Source: Arsenophonus sp052174455
GTDB taxonomy: Bacteria > Pseudomonadota > Gammaproteobacteria > Enterobacterales > Enterobacteriaceae
Assembly: GCA_052174455.1 (NCBI GenBank)
Contig: JBQMRP010000004.1
Span: 434,001 to 498,000, forward strand
Direction of reading: 5' to 3'
DNA: 64,000 nt
Below are positions 22,541 through 33,759 of this stretch, in pieces. The position numbers were made by a program, and so were the translations under genes. The notes beneath the pieces are model-generated. The model had not been told where the DNA came from. It was given only the letters and a program-made list of their open reading frames with translations, and did no database searches. Each line of letters begins with the position of its first letter. Position 1 is the stretch's first letter.

Positions 22541-22544
22541 AATT

Positions 22545-22592
22545 CGGAAATTTTTATGAGCTAATTACTTTTTATATTCTGCGATATATTAA
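22545..22592 (+). mobile_element. IS91-family remnant, copy 3, left end fragment
   Basis: TATATTCTGCGATATATTAATTT (22570-22592) matches the left end of the IS91 repeat (for example 5218-5240). It is separated from the rest of this IS91 (23612-24155) by IS1595 copy E. Confidence 0.6.
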
Positions 22593-23611
22593 TTTAGACT
22601 ATGTTAGCAAAGGGTTGTTAGTAGAAACCACTTATACCATATAATGAGTTTACTATAGAATTTATCATGGAAAAGAAAATAATCATAAAGATCAAAACGA
22701 TTTTTCTTTACTCCATTCCAAGATAAAATTGCATCTTATTAGTTGATTAGATAAGATGCTATATGCTGAATGATATCAATTCATGCATTGAGGCAACTTA
22801 TTTCACTTTATCCTACTCGTGTTGTCATACTAAATATGTTATTTGCTAAGGAGATTCATTAATATTATAATGATATTATTGTAAAATTCTCGATCGCAGA
22901 AAAAGATTTAAGAATCTTATTGGAAGTCTATTGCTGAAATTGCATCACAAGGATAAGTGCTTCAGTTATCTCCTATGTATCTTGAATATCTTGACTTTGC
23001 TGGAGTCACCGAAACAAATAGCATTAATTTGAAACAGTGTTTAGATGGCGTTACTACCTCCTTACATCAGAGGCGACAAACTAAAATAAATACACTAAGT
23101 GGTATTACTGAAGTCGACGAAATATTTTTCTTTGAATCTTTTAAAGGAAGTATTATTTTCCACATAAAAAAGGTAGAAAATCCAGGAGAGGAAGGAAATA
23201 AAAGAAAAGAATAAATCGCGGTCTTAATTTCCTCAGATCGACAAGGTCATGAGAGGAATGAGATTCTTGAGTAGTTTCATGCAGAATGTGTTAGATATTT
23301 TCTTAAGTTGATCATTGATAAAAAGTTCATCCTTGTTCAGATATAGCTAATAGTACGAAACCTTTATCAGTAATCATAAATTAGTTACCATCACTTAATA
23401 ATACTGGGTAATTAGAGAGTTATTGGTAAGGATTTATAGATTCAAAATGTGAATAGTTATGTCAAATGATTTAAAAAATGCTTAAGTAAATTTCATAGTC
23501 TATTGTTTTTATTTACTAAATTATCTAGCATCGAGAAGATTATTTAAAACCATAAAAATTGAAATGAAATATAGCTACAAATTGTGGTGTAAGTAAAGGA
23601 TAAAGCTTTGC
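22593..23611 (+). mobile_element. IS1595-family element remnant (copy E), nested in IS91 copy 3
   Basis: One of the best preserved IS1595 copies in the window. An open stretch at 22957-23214 encodes 'LHQRRQTKINTLSGITEVDE' and 'ESFKG', the first catalytic Asp/Glu region. Downstream, about 23255-23300 reads 'RNEILEXFHAECVRYF', and about 23310-23350 the 'DKKFILVQI' block. IS91 sequence lies on both sides, with a repeated (T)TAATTT at the two junctions that fits a short target duplication. Frameshifted and inactive. Confidence 0.75.
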
Positions 23612-24155
23612 TAGCATAGCTTAATTTCTTCAGGAATTAATCCAAATATCTTGGAACAAGTTTTCATAAAAACATAAACCGGAAAATTTTACTAGACTAC
23701 TTGCAACTTCTAGTGTTAAATCGCTTGTTTATCCAAAAGCGCTTTATGATCTTTTTCTACTAAAAAGTGATTATATGGTAAGTATAGTAAATTATGATAT
23801 TTAAAATGAGAGACTCATATAACACTGCATCTGATTCGGCCTCAAATTTTTCTCTTTATGCAGTATTATCCCGTCTATAGTAATTATTTCCGTGATTTAA
23901 GCCCAAAGCCAATAGCTGATAGTATAGTGAAATATGGAAAGATTGATAATACTGTATATAATAATGAGGGATTAATTATTAAAATATTCCTGCTGATCAA
24001 TTCATCTTCTATAAAGAATTAGGGATTATCCCTGTTTCTTTTTTCTATGGGGAAAAACACGGATAACTAGGTTAATAAATTTGATTAATTGGAACAGAGT
24101 GATTATCCTGCTTATGTAGTAAAAGATACCAATAAGATTAGATCTTCCATTTTAT
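23612..24155 (+). mobile_element. IS91-family remnant, copy 3, continuation (truncated)
   Basis: Resumes after IS1595 copy E with the 'CTTCAGGAATTAAT' segment that follows position 5245 in copy 1. It includes the 'ALYDLF' piece (about 23745-23765) and the region matching 5590-5700. It ends abruptly at IS256 copy 3, so about 1.4 kb of the element is missing. Confidence 0.6.
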
Positions 24156-25560
24156 TTAAGAATTATTAGTAAATCTAGTGTATGGGTCCGGTTATGGCTC
24201 TCTTCGCTCTAATTATTCGTAAATTTCTTCTTCATCCTTAAAATTTAACGTTGTTACTATAAAGGGTTAACAAGTCAAGTCTCTTTAACCGATTCAAGTT
24301 ATTCTGAGCAGATGAGCAAGCTTAAATGCCATGAAATGCTTATTTTTTTTAAACTACAGTGCTTCGCACGTCAGTTTTATAGCCTTAACTGTCACAAATG
24401 CTAATTCCAATCTGATTGGGAGTTTTTATTGATAACTCAGTACGCTGATAGGAAGGTATAGGGATGCCAGCTATTTCCATTCGATTATTTTCCAGCTTCC
24501 TTGATCAGTGTATTATAAACTGAAAACCTCGCAAAAAACATCAAGACCTTTATTAGCAGAATTAGAGCTCTCTGGTATCTAGAGATCTCACAATTTATCA
24601 TTAACTTTCTGGTTGTATACCTTTGGGGAATAAAGGTAGTTGTATGAGCTTTTTGCTTGTCCAATAACGTTTGTACTGCGTATTCTGAGATATTTTGCCA
24701 TTGCATTACAAAAATAAAGAGCACCATCTCCCGTATGAATCATAAAAATACGGTTAAGCTTCGTATTTGCAGAGTATTGAGAAGTTAAGAATAGTTTACT
24801 TCTGATTTCAACAAGCATCTTCGAGCGCAATGAGCTTCTTGCGCTGCATGTGCAGTGATATCAATTAATGAGTAGCAGGTAAAGGCGATAATCTTGTTTG
24901 ATAGAAAATAGTATGTCATAAGAACAGAAATAAACGTAGCGATATCGCTTAAATCACGCAAGTACCCATATTAACTCTTTTCAAGATACCACACTGCTTC
25001 AATCTTCTGATGGAACTTGACAAGATAGATTATATGCTTTCATCGAGAATCGGTATCATGACTTCGTAAAAATTACCAGTGGAGGAATGCCTAACAAGCT
25101 AATAAACCATGGTAACAACTCTTCGCCCGCTTTTTACAGTCTTTAGCTAATGTAGCAACAAGCTCTTAAAGGATATTTCGTTGCTTCTGAGATTCTCCTT
25201 TAATCTTAGGTACTTTAATCTCAACATTGCCAATACTAGTTTACATGATTCGCTATAGTAAATAACCGTTACGGATGACGGCCATAAGACCTCGTTGATA
25301 ATGCGGTTTTTAGTATGTTATCGCGGGATGCCTTAGAGATCACTATTAACAGCGGTGCTATCAGATCCCAGCAGTATTGCGAATAAGTTCATGTAAGGGA
25401 TCATAGATAATATCTTGTTTTGTGAATATCTGTATGGTAGATTTTTCATGCCATATTTATCTCTCTGTTATTGAAATTATCCACGAAATCAATTAGAAGG
25501 AAGATACGTAACCATCTCTAAAAATCCCATACACCATAAATGAATATAACTCGCTTGAAA
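24156..25560 (-). mobile_element. IS256-family element remnant, copy 3
   Basis: Minus-strand mutator-type transposase relic. An open stretch (24588-24830) reads HTGDGALYFCNAMAKYL and KVYNQKVNDKL, matching the family blocks 'GDGALGFWNAM' and 'PKSVQPKVKNDL'. 'IEIKVPKIKG' is read at about 25200-25230. The right terminus near 25555 resembles the other IS256 ends. Inactive. Confidence 0.75.
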
Positions 25561-26900
25561 GCGTGGTTTCCAATTTTACTCATATAAAATATGCAATTTA
25601 TTAAGTATAGGTTAATTATTCTTTATATTGTTATCTTTTAAGGGTAAATATGTTATAATTTATGTTTACAGATGAATAAATTTTTAAAGCTAATGTCATA
25701 ATTTCGGTAACGAGAAAAAGGCCTGAAATAGTAACTTTTATTATTAGTAATAAAGCAATAATGAACTGGAGAACTATGAGTGAGATGATGCCAATTAATG
25801 AGTTCTATCATCAGATTATTGGTGATTGAGTAATTAAAAACCTTTATTACGCTAATAATTTTAAATTACTAGTTTATAACTATTTTCTGCATCTGAAAGA
25901 GCTATTAGTATAATGTATTATAAGTAAACTTTACGCCAATATAAAAAACTTCTAGTAGTTGTTTATGATATGTATATCAGTATGACTAAACCCGAATTAG
26001 CAATTTTGAAGCCGCATTTAGTTTTACTTCTGAATATAGTTAAGGCGAAGTCTAGTCAGATGTTTTTGTCGGCTTATCTTATCTTCAACTCACTGTGTAC
26101 TCAGGTGGCGAATGGCTATGAATAGTCCAATAAAATTGTGCTAGATTATAGCGTATTATTTCACGTTATCAATTTTTATGTATTAATTAAAATAAATCTG
26201 CTTCATTTAATGATATGAAGGTGATGGAAGCGAAAGATTAGCGATAATACAGCAATAAAACTTGTATTTTTATTACCACCTTTAAGGTGTTTTTCTTACT
26301 TTAAGAAAACATGATGACCGGATGTATCGCTACAATTTCATTAAAAGTAAGTATAGATGATTTCAAAAGAATGAAAAGAAGTTAAAACTCTTTAAGAAAA
26401 TAATAGAAAAGGTTAAAAAGGTTTTCTTAATTTTGGTATCGGATTAAAAAAGTTAGCTTAACTTCATATCAAGAAATTCTGAAATCATAAGATTTAAAAA
26501 ATAAAATCAATGATCTATCAAATTAATTCAACTAACAAAGCTCTTAATTAGATTAAGAAAATCATCCAGAATTAACGTTCTCATATAAAAGTCTTGCTGT
26601 CACTTATTAGTTTATCGATGATAAAATTATACTAGATAGTAGAGAGATAAGTTAACAAGAATGAGTCTGTGGCGATGATTCATAGAAGAAATAGCGTTAC
26701 TTGCAAAAAAATAAGTAGCAAAATAAGTAAAGTTATTTTGGATAATTTAAAATGTATTAAAACAATATTCAAATACGATAAGCAAGATATGAGTCTAAGT
26801 TCTTAACTGAAGGTAGATAAAATCAGCGTTTCTTAATAAGAAACGTCGATAATTGTTAAATTAAAAGGACAAGAAAAAGCATTTATTAATGGGTACGGTC
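25561..26900. other. Decayed stretch, unrecognised
   Basis: About 1.3 kb between IS256 copy 3 and IS481 copy 4. Short coherent pieces exist on the plus strand: MTKPELAILKPHLVLLL from about 25983, and a run reading PELTFSYKSLAV near 26570-26605. I could not assign them. By enterobacterial gene order cysB or 5' acnA remnants would be expected here, but I could not find acnA or cysB residues in it. Confidence 0.4.
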
Positions 26901-27850
26901 ACTGTTTTGTTCTGAATCATTATATATGTTCAGTAGTACAGAGCTCTATTCATAGCTAGATGAATACTCAGAGATATAGTTGAGTAAATATTGTAATGAT
27001 GAAATTATAACTATATTCCTACCATCGTTTTCTGACGACATTGTCGCCCGCTCAGGAAGTCGGTAGTCGTTTTTCTATGAAAAACATTTCCCCATTTTTT
27101 CGACGGATTACTGGAAGTAGTACATAAATTTCTTAATCTTGTTTGTATACCGATCTGGACTGGATTGTTGTTTACGCAGGTTTAAAATAGAGAATTTGCG
27201 TGAAATTAGATTGAAAGTCTTGAAACTGAAGTTTAAAGTACTTAAAATCTGCGAGACTGCTTATTTGTACGTAGATATAAATATCTTCCATAAATGCCAA
27301 ACAAAAATTCACGATGTTATCTTTTCGTAAAGATAACAATCCTATCCCCTTTAATTAGGTGTTTTTACCTGTCTTTACAAGGAAAAGATGTCCGCGTCTA
27401 ATTATTGACCCTTATTACGTCATATTAACCGAGTATGTCTCCCATGGGTATCCATCAATTTTTACAGAATAATAAAAAATTTATAGATTATCTTTTGCTC
27501 TAAAAAAAAGGTTTAGCTACCGTAAAACAGAAATTCTTCCGCTTTTTGTGTAGCGTTTGATATAAAACGCCAACTTATCCCGTCTATGTATCCTCAAACG
27601 AATAGTATTGTTAAGTGATTTAATGAGTGCTATTAAAGATTGACTGAAAAGGCATTATTTAAATTCTATTCAAGAGCTCTTGAGATTATATCTTGCATCG
27701 ATATGTTTGGTTGAACAATCAGAGATTATTACAATCTAGCATTAGATGCTAAAACCCATTGCAGTCTACGAGAGATTAATTGAAAGTTAAATCTGAATTA
27801 TTCAAAAAAACTATGCTATCTTTTGTGATGTGATAGCTAATTATCTATGA
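26901..27850 (+). mobile_element. IS481-family element remnant, copy 4
   Basis: Plus-strand copy that includes much of the transposase gene. 27139-27330 covers the 'YLYVDINIF' segment (family 'YLHVDIKYL'). The 3' part up to about 27830 matches the 'LGSKTPLQSMREWLKVKSELF' end in decayed form. It seems to have inserted within or beside acnA, whose 3' end follows at about 27950. Inactive. Confidence 0.7.
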
Positions 27851-27949
27851 TTTAGATATGCAATATCGATAAAATGAAATATATTAGCTGTTTTTTTGAT
27901 AAAAATATGATTTTAGCTCCAAATCGTGATTTGGAGGTTAGATGAATAT

Positions 27950-28165
27950 TATTGTTGGGGGATAATAGTAGTTATTGTTGATCATATGAATGAATTTATT
28001 CCTATAATTTAATTTGTATAGGAGTTTTTCTATTAGAATTTTTGACTAATGTGAACCATAAAACGTTAAAATTGACCGGCAATAAGACAATTGCAATCGC
28101 AGGTTTGCAATTGATTACTAAAGATGATATGAGTTCAGTAATCATTATTTATAACTCTCTAATTA
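27950..28165 (+). pseudogene. acnA: acnA (aconitase A) 3' remnant
   Basis: Scrap of the C-terminal swivel domain of aconitate hydratase A (TCA cycle, Fe-S enzyme). On the plus strand it decodes as VVIVDHMNEFIP, then LICIGVFLLEFLTNVNHKT, LKLTGNKTIAIAGLQ. The family has VVIAESFERIHRSNLIGMGVLPLEFP...RKTL.LTG..I.I..LQ. The rest of the roughly 2.7-kb gene is gone, apparently replaced by IS481 copy 4 and earlier debris. Position just before convergent ribA is the enterobacterial order. Frameshifts make it dead. Confidence 0.8.
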
Positions 28166-28184
28166 CCTAATCCTATATTAGGCG

Positions 28185-28600
28185 ATGGTGAATAATTTCA
28201 TACTAGTTAACAAATATTTCGTACTATCTTGCTCCATGCAAGAGAAAAAGATAGACTTTTTATCTATATAAGCTAAATTAAATAGCTAATACACTCTGAA
28301 TTAAATTCTTCAAGGATCTGATTCTTCATATGACCACCATCAATCTCGATCTATTAAGATAGCAACTTATTCTTTTCTTTTATTCCTCTTTTTCCCGAAT
28401 TTTCTGTCTTTTCTATATGTAAAAGGTAATTCTGCTCTTTAAAGGATTCAAGAAAAAATATTTCGTTAATTTCAATAATACTATTTTTAAATTTATATTA
28501 TTGTTTGTTTTTTTTCATGATAAGCTCTGTAGTAAAGATTTTATCTTTAATAAAAAAAAGATTTTCTATTAACAATTTTTTCCTAATATAGCCTAAAATA
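28185..28600 (-). mobile_element. IS1595-family remnant (copy F), deleted
   Basis: Minus-strand fragments of IS1595. About 28285-28325 reads back as the 'ILEEFNSECI' block. About 28440-28480 reads back as the 'LSGIVEINEIFF' motif. It lies between the acnA scrap and the 3' end of ribA. Shorter than the full element. Confidence 0.65.
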
Positions 28601-28665
28601 ACAGTTTTAAACTATTAAAACTATTCTGAAAAAAAATGGACAGTTTTCGATAATTATCTGATTGA

Positions 28666-29280
28666 TTATTTTTTAATATTCTCAGAGAGAATATGTCCTA
28701 ATTTGCTAGCTTTTATATTAAGATAATCACTATTTTTTGGATTACGGCCTACAATGAGAGGAACTCGTTCTACAACATTAATTCCGGCTTCTTTCATGAT
28801 TTCTAGTTTTTTAGGGTTATTAGTTAATAATCTTACTTCATTTATCGCCAGTAATTTATACATGTCGGCACAAATAGTGAAATCACGTTCATCAGGTTTA
28901 AAACCAAGTTTTAAATTAGCTTCAACAGTATCCAATCCTTGATCTTGTAAAGCATAGGCGCGAATTTTATTTAACAAACCGATATTACGCCCTTCTTGAC
29001 GATGATAAAGTAACACTCCGCGAGCTTCATGTGCGATTTGTTTAAGTGCTGTTTCTAGTTGAAAACCACAATCGCAACGTAAACTAAATAAGGCATCGCC
29101 GGTCAGGCATTCCGAGTGGATACGGGAAAGAACTGGTTTTTCATCACTAATGTCACCATAAATAAGTGCGATATGATTATTTCTATTAACAATTTCTTCA
29201 AAACCAATAAGTAGAAATTCACCAAAAGGAGTAGGTAATTTAGCTTCAGCTATAGGTTTTATCTGCATGGTGTTATACAT
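28666..29280 (-). CDS. ribA: GTP cyclohydrolase II (RibA)
   Basis: First committed step of riboflavin synthesis: GTP to 2,5-diamino-6-ribosylamino-pyrimidinone phosphate, formate and pyrophosphate. Zinc ligands are visible in the block SECLTGDALFSLRCDCG. The following YHRQEGRNIGLLNKI and RLLTNNPKK motifs are conserved. Escherichia RibA has 196 residues. From the ATG at 29280 this one has 204. An internal ATG at 29268 aligns with the usual start, and an in-frame GTG lies at 29289. GGAAG about 8 nt before 29280 favours that start. An IS481 terminus abuts the gene at about 29298, so the native promoter is displaced. Intact. Together with ribB it suggests the riboflavin pathway is kept. Confidence 0.95.
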   Translation of the reverse strand: MYNTMQIKPIAEAKLPTPFGEFLLIGFEEIVNRNNHIALIYGDISDEKPVLSRIHSECLTGDALFSLRCDCGFQLETALKQIAHEARGVLLYHRQEGRNIGLLNKIRAYALQDQGLDTVEANLKLGFKPDERDFTICADMYKLLAINEVRLLTNNPKKLEIMKEAGINVVERVPLIVGRNPKNSDYLNIKASKLGHILSENIKK

Positions 29281-29297
29281 AATTATCACTTCCCGGA

Positions 29298-30330
29298 AGA
29301 TAGTATGATTTTTTAATAATTTAGGTTTAACTTTGAACTAATCTTTCATAAACTGCAATGGAGTTTTATTACCCAGTAATAGTTTAAATAAAACCCAAAT
29401 TGTACAGTTAAACTATATCTGATACAGATTGATCTCAAGTTTTTTAACAGGATCAAAATAATGGCTTTGAAGTCATCTTCCATATGCACATTAAATTTCT
29501 AGGAATACCCTTTTGTTTAAGGATGCATGGGAGGATTAAGTTTTTGTTCTATATAAAACTGCTCTGTACATAAACAGTCAAATTCATCTTTTCCGGTGAC
29601 TGATCTTTCACAGATTAAAAAGTCGGTATGTAAATTCCCTGTTATTGTCTGTAAGTACTCGATAAATATTTATGGGAGATTGTTAATTAGGATCACGTAA
29701 TAAGCGTCGAGCATTGATCGCAATCTTGGTCTTGTAAAGACGAATAAAATCTATCAAGGTTGCACATCTATACCTACAAAAGGTAACGTCGTGAAGTTTT
29801 ATTTGCTGTTTATAGAAGATATTTTCATCTACATTTAGGTAACTCAGACTCGTAACTTTTAAATACTTTATGCTTCGGATTTGAGGCTTTTACCTTATTT
29901 CATGCAAATTCCTGCTATTACTCTGCGTAAACAGCGATCCAATCTAGATTTAGATACTAAGGAGTTCAAGAACTCGCCTACAACTGCAACAGATTAGTAA
30001 GCGATAAACTTTTGTAAGAAAATAACTACAGCGTCTTGAGCGGACGATAAGGTTATCACAATAAACGATGAGGGGAATATAGCTGTAATCATCAATGTAA
30101 TCTTGTTTTCGCCCTTTAGCACCAGTAAGTTTGAAAATAGTATAACGCTTACTAAAAGTAGATATAGGCTTTTGCTGGTCTGAAGCATACCTATGATTTA
30201 GGTGTTGTAGTTCTCTAATTATGGAACTATAGCATAATAATATTTTGTCTTAAACTATATCGCTCAGTATCTATTTTGCATGAGTAGAGCTGTACAATAA
30301 GGATTTATATAAGAATGTGAGATTAAACAT
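29298..30330 (-). mobile_element. IS481-family element remnant, copy 5
   Basis: Longest IS481 copy. Read on the minus strand it yields 'YLNVDENIF' (about 29800-29830), 'RFYSSLQDQDCDQCSTLI', 'CTEQ' and 'PPMHP' blocks (about 29540-29600), and 'LGNKTPLQFMKD' (about 29340-29375). It lies immediately upstream of ribA, and its terminus contains the CTTCC/GGAAG sequence just before the ribA start. Stops and frameshifts. Inactive. The enterobacterial gene expected here, pgpB, is not seen. Confidence 0.75.
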
Positions 30331-30640
30331 ATAATGAACAAAACTTTCGATTTGAAATTAATAAAAATATATTAAAAATAGTTAAATATAATTATTAAAA
30401 GTATTTTACCTATATATTTTACTAGACTAGTAGATATAATTAGTAGATAGGATTATTGGTATAATACTCAATATGATTATTAAAATTAACTATTTTAATT
30501 ATAAGCACATTTTATATATCTCTCTATTTAAATAGAGATTTTATGATTAAAACACGGCTAGCTAATATAAATAAATAATCTAAATTTTTATTTTTTTTAA
30601 AAAAAAAAGCTAAAAGAGTAGTATTTTGTTAAATGGGATA
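30331..30640. other. AT-rich spacer, nothing recognised
   Basis: About 310 bp of extremely AT-rich sequence between IS481 copy 5 and IS256 copy 4. No gene, repeat family member or clear regulatory site. Confidence 0.5.
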
Positions 30641-32040
30641 GGAGTTATACTTAATTCTGATCTATGTAATTTTAGAAATGCTGCTGTATTCAGATGATTG
30701 ATTTATGGATGATTTCAATAACAGAGAGATAATATGCCATGAAATTACCTTTACCAAGGTGTCCGTGAAACCAAATATTATCTCTGATCCATTCCATTAA
30801 CTCATCCGTAATTATGTTAGGCAACGCTGTTGAACCGGATCTCGAAACCATGCTGTAACAATATACTAAAACATCACCTTCTTGATGGAGGTTCATGGTG
30901 CAGTACATAACTGTTATTCGTCACAGCGAATCATGCAGCCTAATATAGGCGATATTGAGATAAAAGTGCCTAAGATTAGGGAATTACAGCGGAAACAGAA
31001 TACTCTTTAAGAGATTGTTGCTATCGTTTTATCTGAAACATACAAAAGTGTCAAAATTTAGTATCCATCATTTTGTAGCAGCGAAGGGGATTTATCCACA
31101 GATAGTTTTGACTAAGCTCTAGAAATTATCGGTAAAAGTATATGGTCTTCTCTGCTAGAACTATCAATAGACTGAAACAGCGATGTTTTGAAGAGCACAA
31201 GCATTAATGATTGTGTAATTTATGTGATACAACCTAATATTTATTTCTGTGCCGATAACAGAATCGTCCTATCAAGCAAACTGATTGTCTTTGCTTACTA
31301 GTTATATTGGCGGTACTGAAGATGGATGTAAATGGTATATTGTTATTAAAAATGATTATTAAAAATTAAAATAAAACTGGTTAAACTTCTGTATAGACCT
31401 GGTGAGCGCACGTGGCTTAACTATATCTTCTAATCTTACTATAGAAGACAGACTGAACTTTTAGTTTTTAGAATGCAATGGAAAAGATATTCCTGAGCGC
31501 GTAGTAGCAACACTGTTGGGTACATAAAACAGTTAATAATATCGCCTTCACTTTCCAAAGGCATACAATTAAAAATTAAGGATAAGGTTAGGAGGGAATA
31601 TTTGGCTAGCAAAGAGCTGTGATTTCACTAATAAAGCCATTGATATTTTGTTAAGAAAGTTATTAGTGAAATATCCTACAACGATGAAGAAGCTGAAGAA
31701 AGAGCGACAAGAACGGATAGCATTCTATAGCTTGCCGTCAGCGGCACCGGACGTCAATAACAACAATCAATCTGATTTGAATCAACTTTTGCAATAGTAA
31801 ATCTATGATGAAGATGATGCGAGAGGCACTATGGGTTCGTAAAACAACCCTTTTAATGGTATCTGAGCTCCTGCAGTCTGATCAGAAAATCTATAATCAG
31901 ATGAGGGAGTTGATCTTTTGACACTAGTGGTAAATAACGTCTTATCTAAGGATAAAGAATAGATTTACGAAGCATCAGAATGGAATGTAGCCTGATCTGC
32001 TATATACCATATTTACTAACAACTCAATGAGATAAATTCA
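30641..32040 (+). mobile_element. IS256-family element remnant, copy 4
   Basis: Full-length but decayed. The left-end sequence (GGAGTTATACTTAATTCTGA) matches other IS256 ends. 'IEIKVPKI' is at about 30952-30975. 'VLSSVSCRGTGRQ' lies in the region before the C-terminal 'IYDEDDARGTMGS', which corresponds to 'LRSKLTRGALS', at about 31800-31840. Inactive. It occupies the place of pgpB. Confidence 0.7.
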
Positions 32041-32210
32041 ATAAGGAATTTATTTTGATAACTCATTCTATCATTTAGCATTGAATTTTTTTTAAATAAA
32101 ATGGTAAGCATTGATATAATTCACTTTCTTTATTGGGTTCAGATACTAAGTTAATCGAAGAAAAGTGCTCTAACTGCTTTTTTATCATTAAAATAACAAT
32201 AGGAAAAAAT

Positions 32211-32528
32211 GTGAAATATTTTTTAATTTTATTACTTGTCATAGCTATTTTTATAGCATCTGTGATGCTTGGCTCAAGCAATAATCAAATAGTAACATTT
32301 AATTATTTGATTGCTAAAGGCGACTATCCAATATCGAGATTACTAGCAATTTTTTTTGCAGCTGGATTCGTGCTGTGTTGGCTTATTTGCGGGGTATTTT
32401 ACGTTAAGGCATTAATTTCATTATCAAATATAAGACGTAAAATAAAACGTTTAGAAAGTCAATTAGCTGAATCAATTCAAAGTGAACATGATACTGAAGT
32501 GGCAGTTGTTACAAATAAAAAAAGGTAA
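32211..32528 (+). CDS. lapA: Lipopolysaccharide assembly protein A (LapA, YciS)
   Basis: Small inner-membrane partner of LapB (YciM). The pair helps control LPS synthesis by regulating FtsH-mediated turnover of LpxC. The start is set at GTG 32211, giving MKYFLILLLVIAIFIASVML, which aligns with Escherichia MKYLLIFLLVLAIFVISVTL. AGGA precedes it by about 6 nt. Length is 105 residues against 102. Two membrane segments are visible (about 3-20 and 45-68), followed by a basic coiled-coil tail (IRRKIKRLESQLAES). Longer upstream frames exist but have no family support. lapB starts 4 nt after the stop, so the two are one operon. Intact. Confidence 0.93.
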   Translation: MKYFLILLLVIAIFIASVMLGSSNNQIVTFNYLIAKGDYPISRLLAIFFAAGFVLCWLICGVFYVKALISLSNIRRKIKRLESQLAESIQSEHDTEVAVVTNKKR

Positions 32529-32532
32529 TTTT

Positions 32533-33702
32533 ATGTTAGATATGCTATTTCTGTTATTGCCTGTTGCCGCTGCATATGGTTGGTATATGGGACGCAGAAA
32601 TGCTGAACAAAATAAACAACAAAATATTAATCGTTTATCCCGTGAGTATGTAGCTGGTATTAATTTCTTATTATTTAATCAACAAGATAAAGCCGTTGAT
32701 CTATTTTTAGATATGTTAAAAGAAGATAGATCAGTATTTGAGGCTCACCTGACATTAGGAAATCTTTTTTGTTCAAGAGGTGAAATTGAACGAGCCATTC
32801 GAATTCATCAATCGTTGTTTGAAAGTAACACTTTATCATTTGAGCAGAAACTATTAGCTGCGCAACAGCTAGGGAGAGATTATTTAGCTGCTGGAGTTTA
32901 TGATCGTGCGCGAAATATTTTTTTGCAGCTAGTGGATAAGCAAAATTTTTGTTTTAGTGCATTACAATCTTTACTTACTATTTATCAAGCTATTAGTGAT
33001 TGGCATAAAGCAATCGATGTTGCTGAAAAATTAGTCAAAATGGGTAACCATCAACTTAAAGAAGAAATAGCCCATTTTTATTGCGAATTGGCACTATTGG
33101 AACTGAATAGTGATGATCTTGATTCTGTATTTCTTTTACTGAACAAAGCCATGAAATCAGATAAAAACGCTAGTCGAGCTTCTATTATGAAAGGGCGTAT
33201 TCATATTGCCAGAGCTGAGTATGAGAAAGCTATTTTAGTACTTAAGCAAGTTTTTGATCAAGATATAGATTTAGTCAGTGAGACTTTAGCTATGCTTTAT
33301 GAATGTTATCATCATTTAGCTAGTTGGCATGATTGGGAAGATTATATCCAGAAATGTGTTGCTGGCGATTGTGGTGCAACTGCTCAACTTTATTTGGCGG
33401 AAATAATTGAAAAAAGAAAAGGGCCAGAAAAAGCGCAAATGTTTATTAAACAGCAACTTGAATTGCACCCAACGATGCGATTGTTTTATAAACTTATCAA
33501 TTATCATCTGGAAGATGCAGAAGAAGGTAGAGCAAAAGAAAGTCTAGAATTACTGTATAATATGGTTGGTGAACAAATTCGCTCTAAACCTGATTATTGT
33601 TGCCGAAAATGTGGTTTTACAACACATTCTTTATATTGGTATTGTCCTTCATGCCGCTCTTGGGACACCATTAAACCAATAAAAGGTTTTGACGGTCAAT
33701 GA
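32533..33702 (+). CDS. lapB: Lipopolysaccharide assembly protein B (LapB, YciM)
   Basis: Membrane-anchored TPR protein that adapts LpxC for FtsH degradation and coordinates LPS assembly at the cytoplasmic face. It has exactly 389 residues, as in Escherichia, starting MLDMLFLLLPVAAAYGWYMG (N-terminal anchor). TPR repeats span about 35-350 (VEAHLTLGNLF-type units). The C-terminal rubredoxin-like metal module has two CxxC pairs, CCRKCGF and CPSC (about 356-375). The start at 32533 is preferred over a longer frame from 32482, which would overlap lapA. AAGG lies 7-8 nt upstream. In relatives pyrF and yciH follow; here both are pseudogenes. Intact. Confidence 0.97.
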   Translation: MLDMLFLLLPVAAAYGWYMGRRNAEQNKQQNINRLSREYVAGINFLLFNQQDKAVDLFLDMLKEDRSVFEAHLTLGNLFCSRGEIERAIRIHQSLFESNTLSFEQKLLAAQQLGRDYLAAGVYDRARNIFLQLVDKQNFCFSALQSLLTIYQAISDWHKAIDVAEKLVKMGNHQLKEEIAHFYCELALLELNSDDLDSVFLLLNKAMKSDKNASRASIMKGRIHIARAEYEKAILVLKQVFDQDIDLVSETLAMLYECYHHLASWHDWEDYIQKCVAGDCGATAQLYLAEIIEKRKGPEKAQMFIKQQLELHPTMRLFYKLINYHLEDAEEGRAKESLELLYNMVGEQIRSKPDYCCRKCGFTTHSLYWYCPSCRSWDTIKPIKGFDGQ

Positions 33703-33759
33703 TAAACATCATTGATGTTGTATTCCTTAAGTTTAAAAAAGTTAAAAATGATAAATCAT

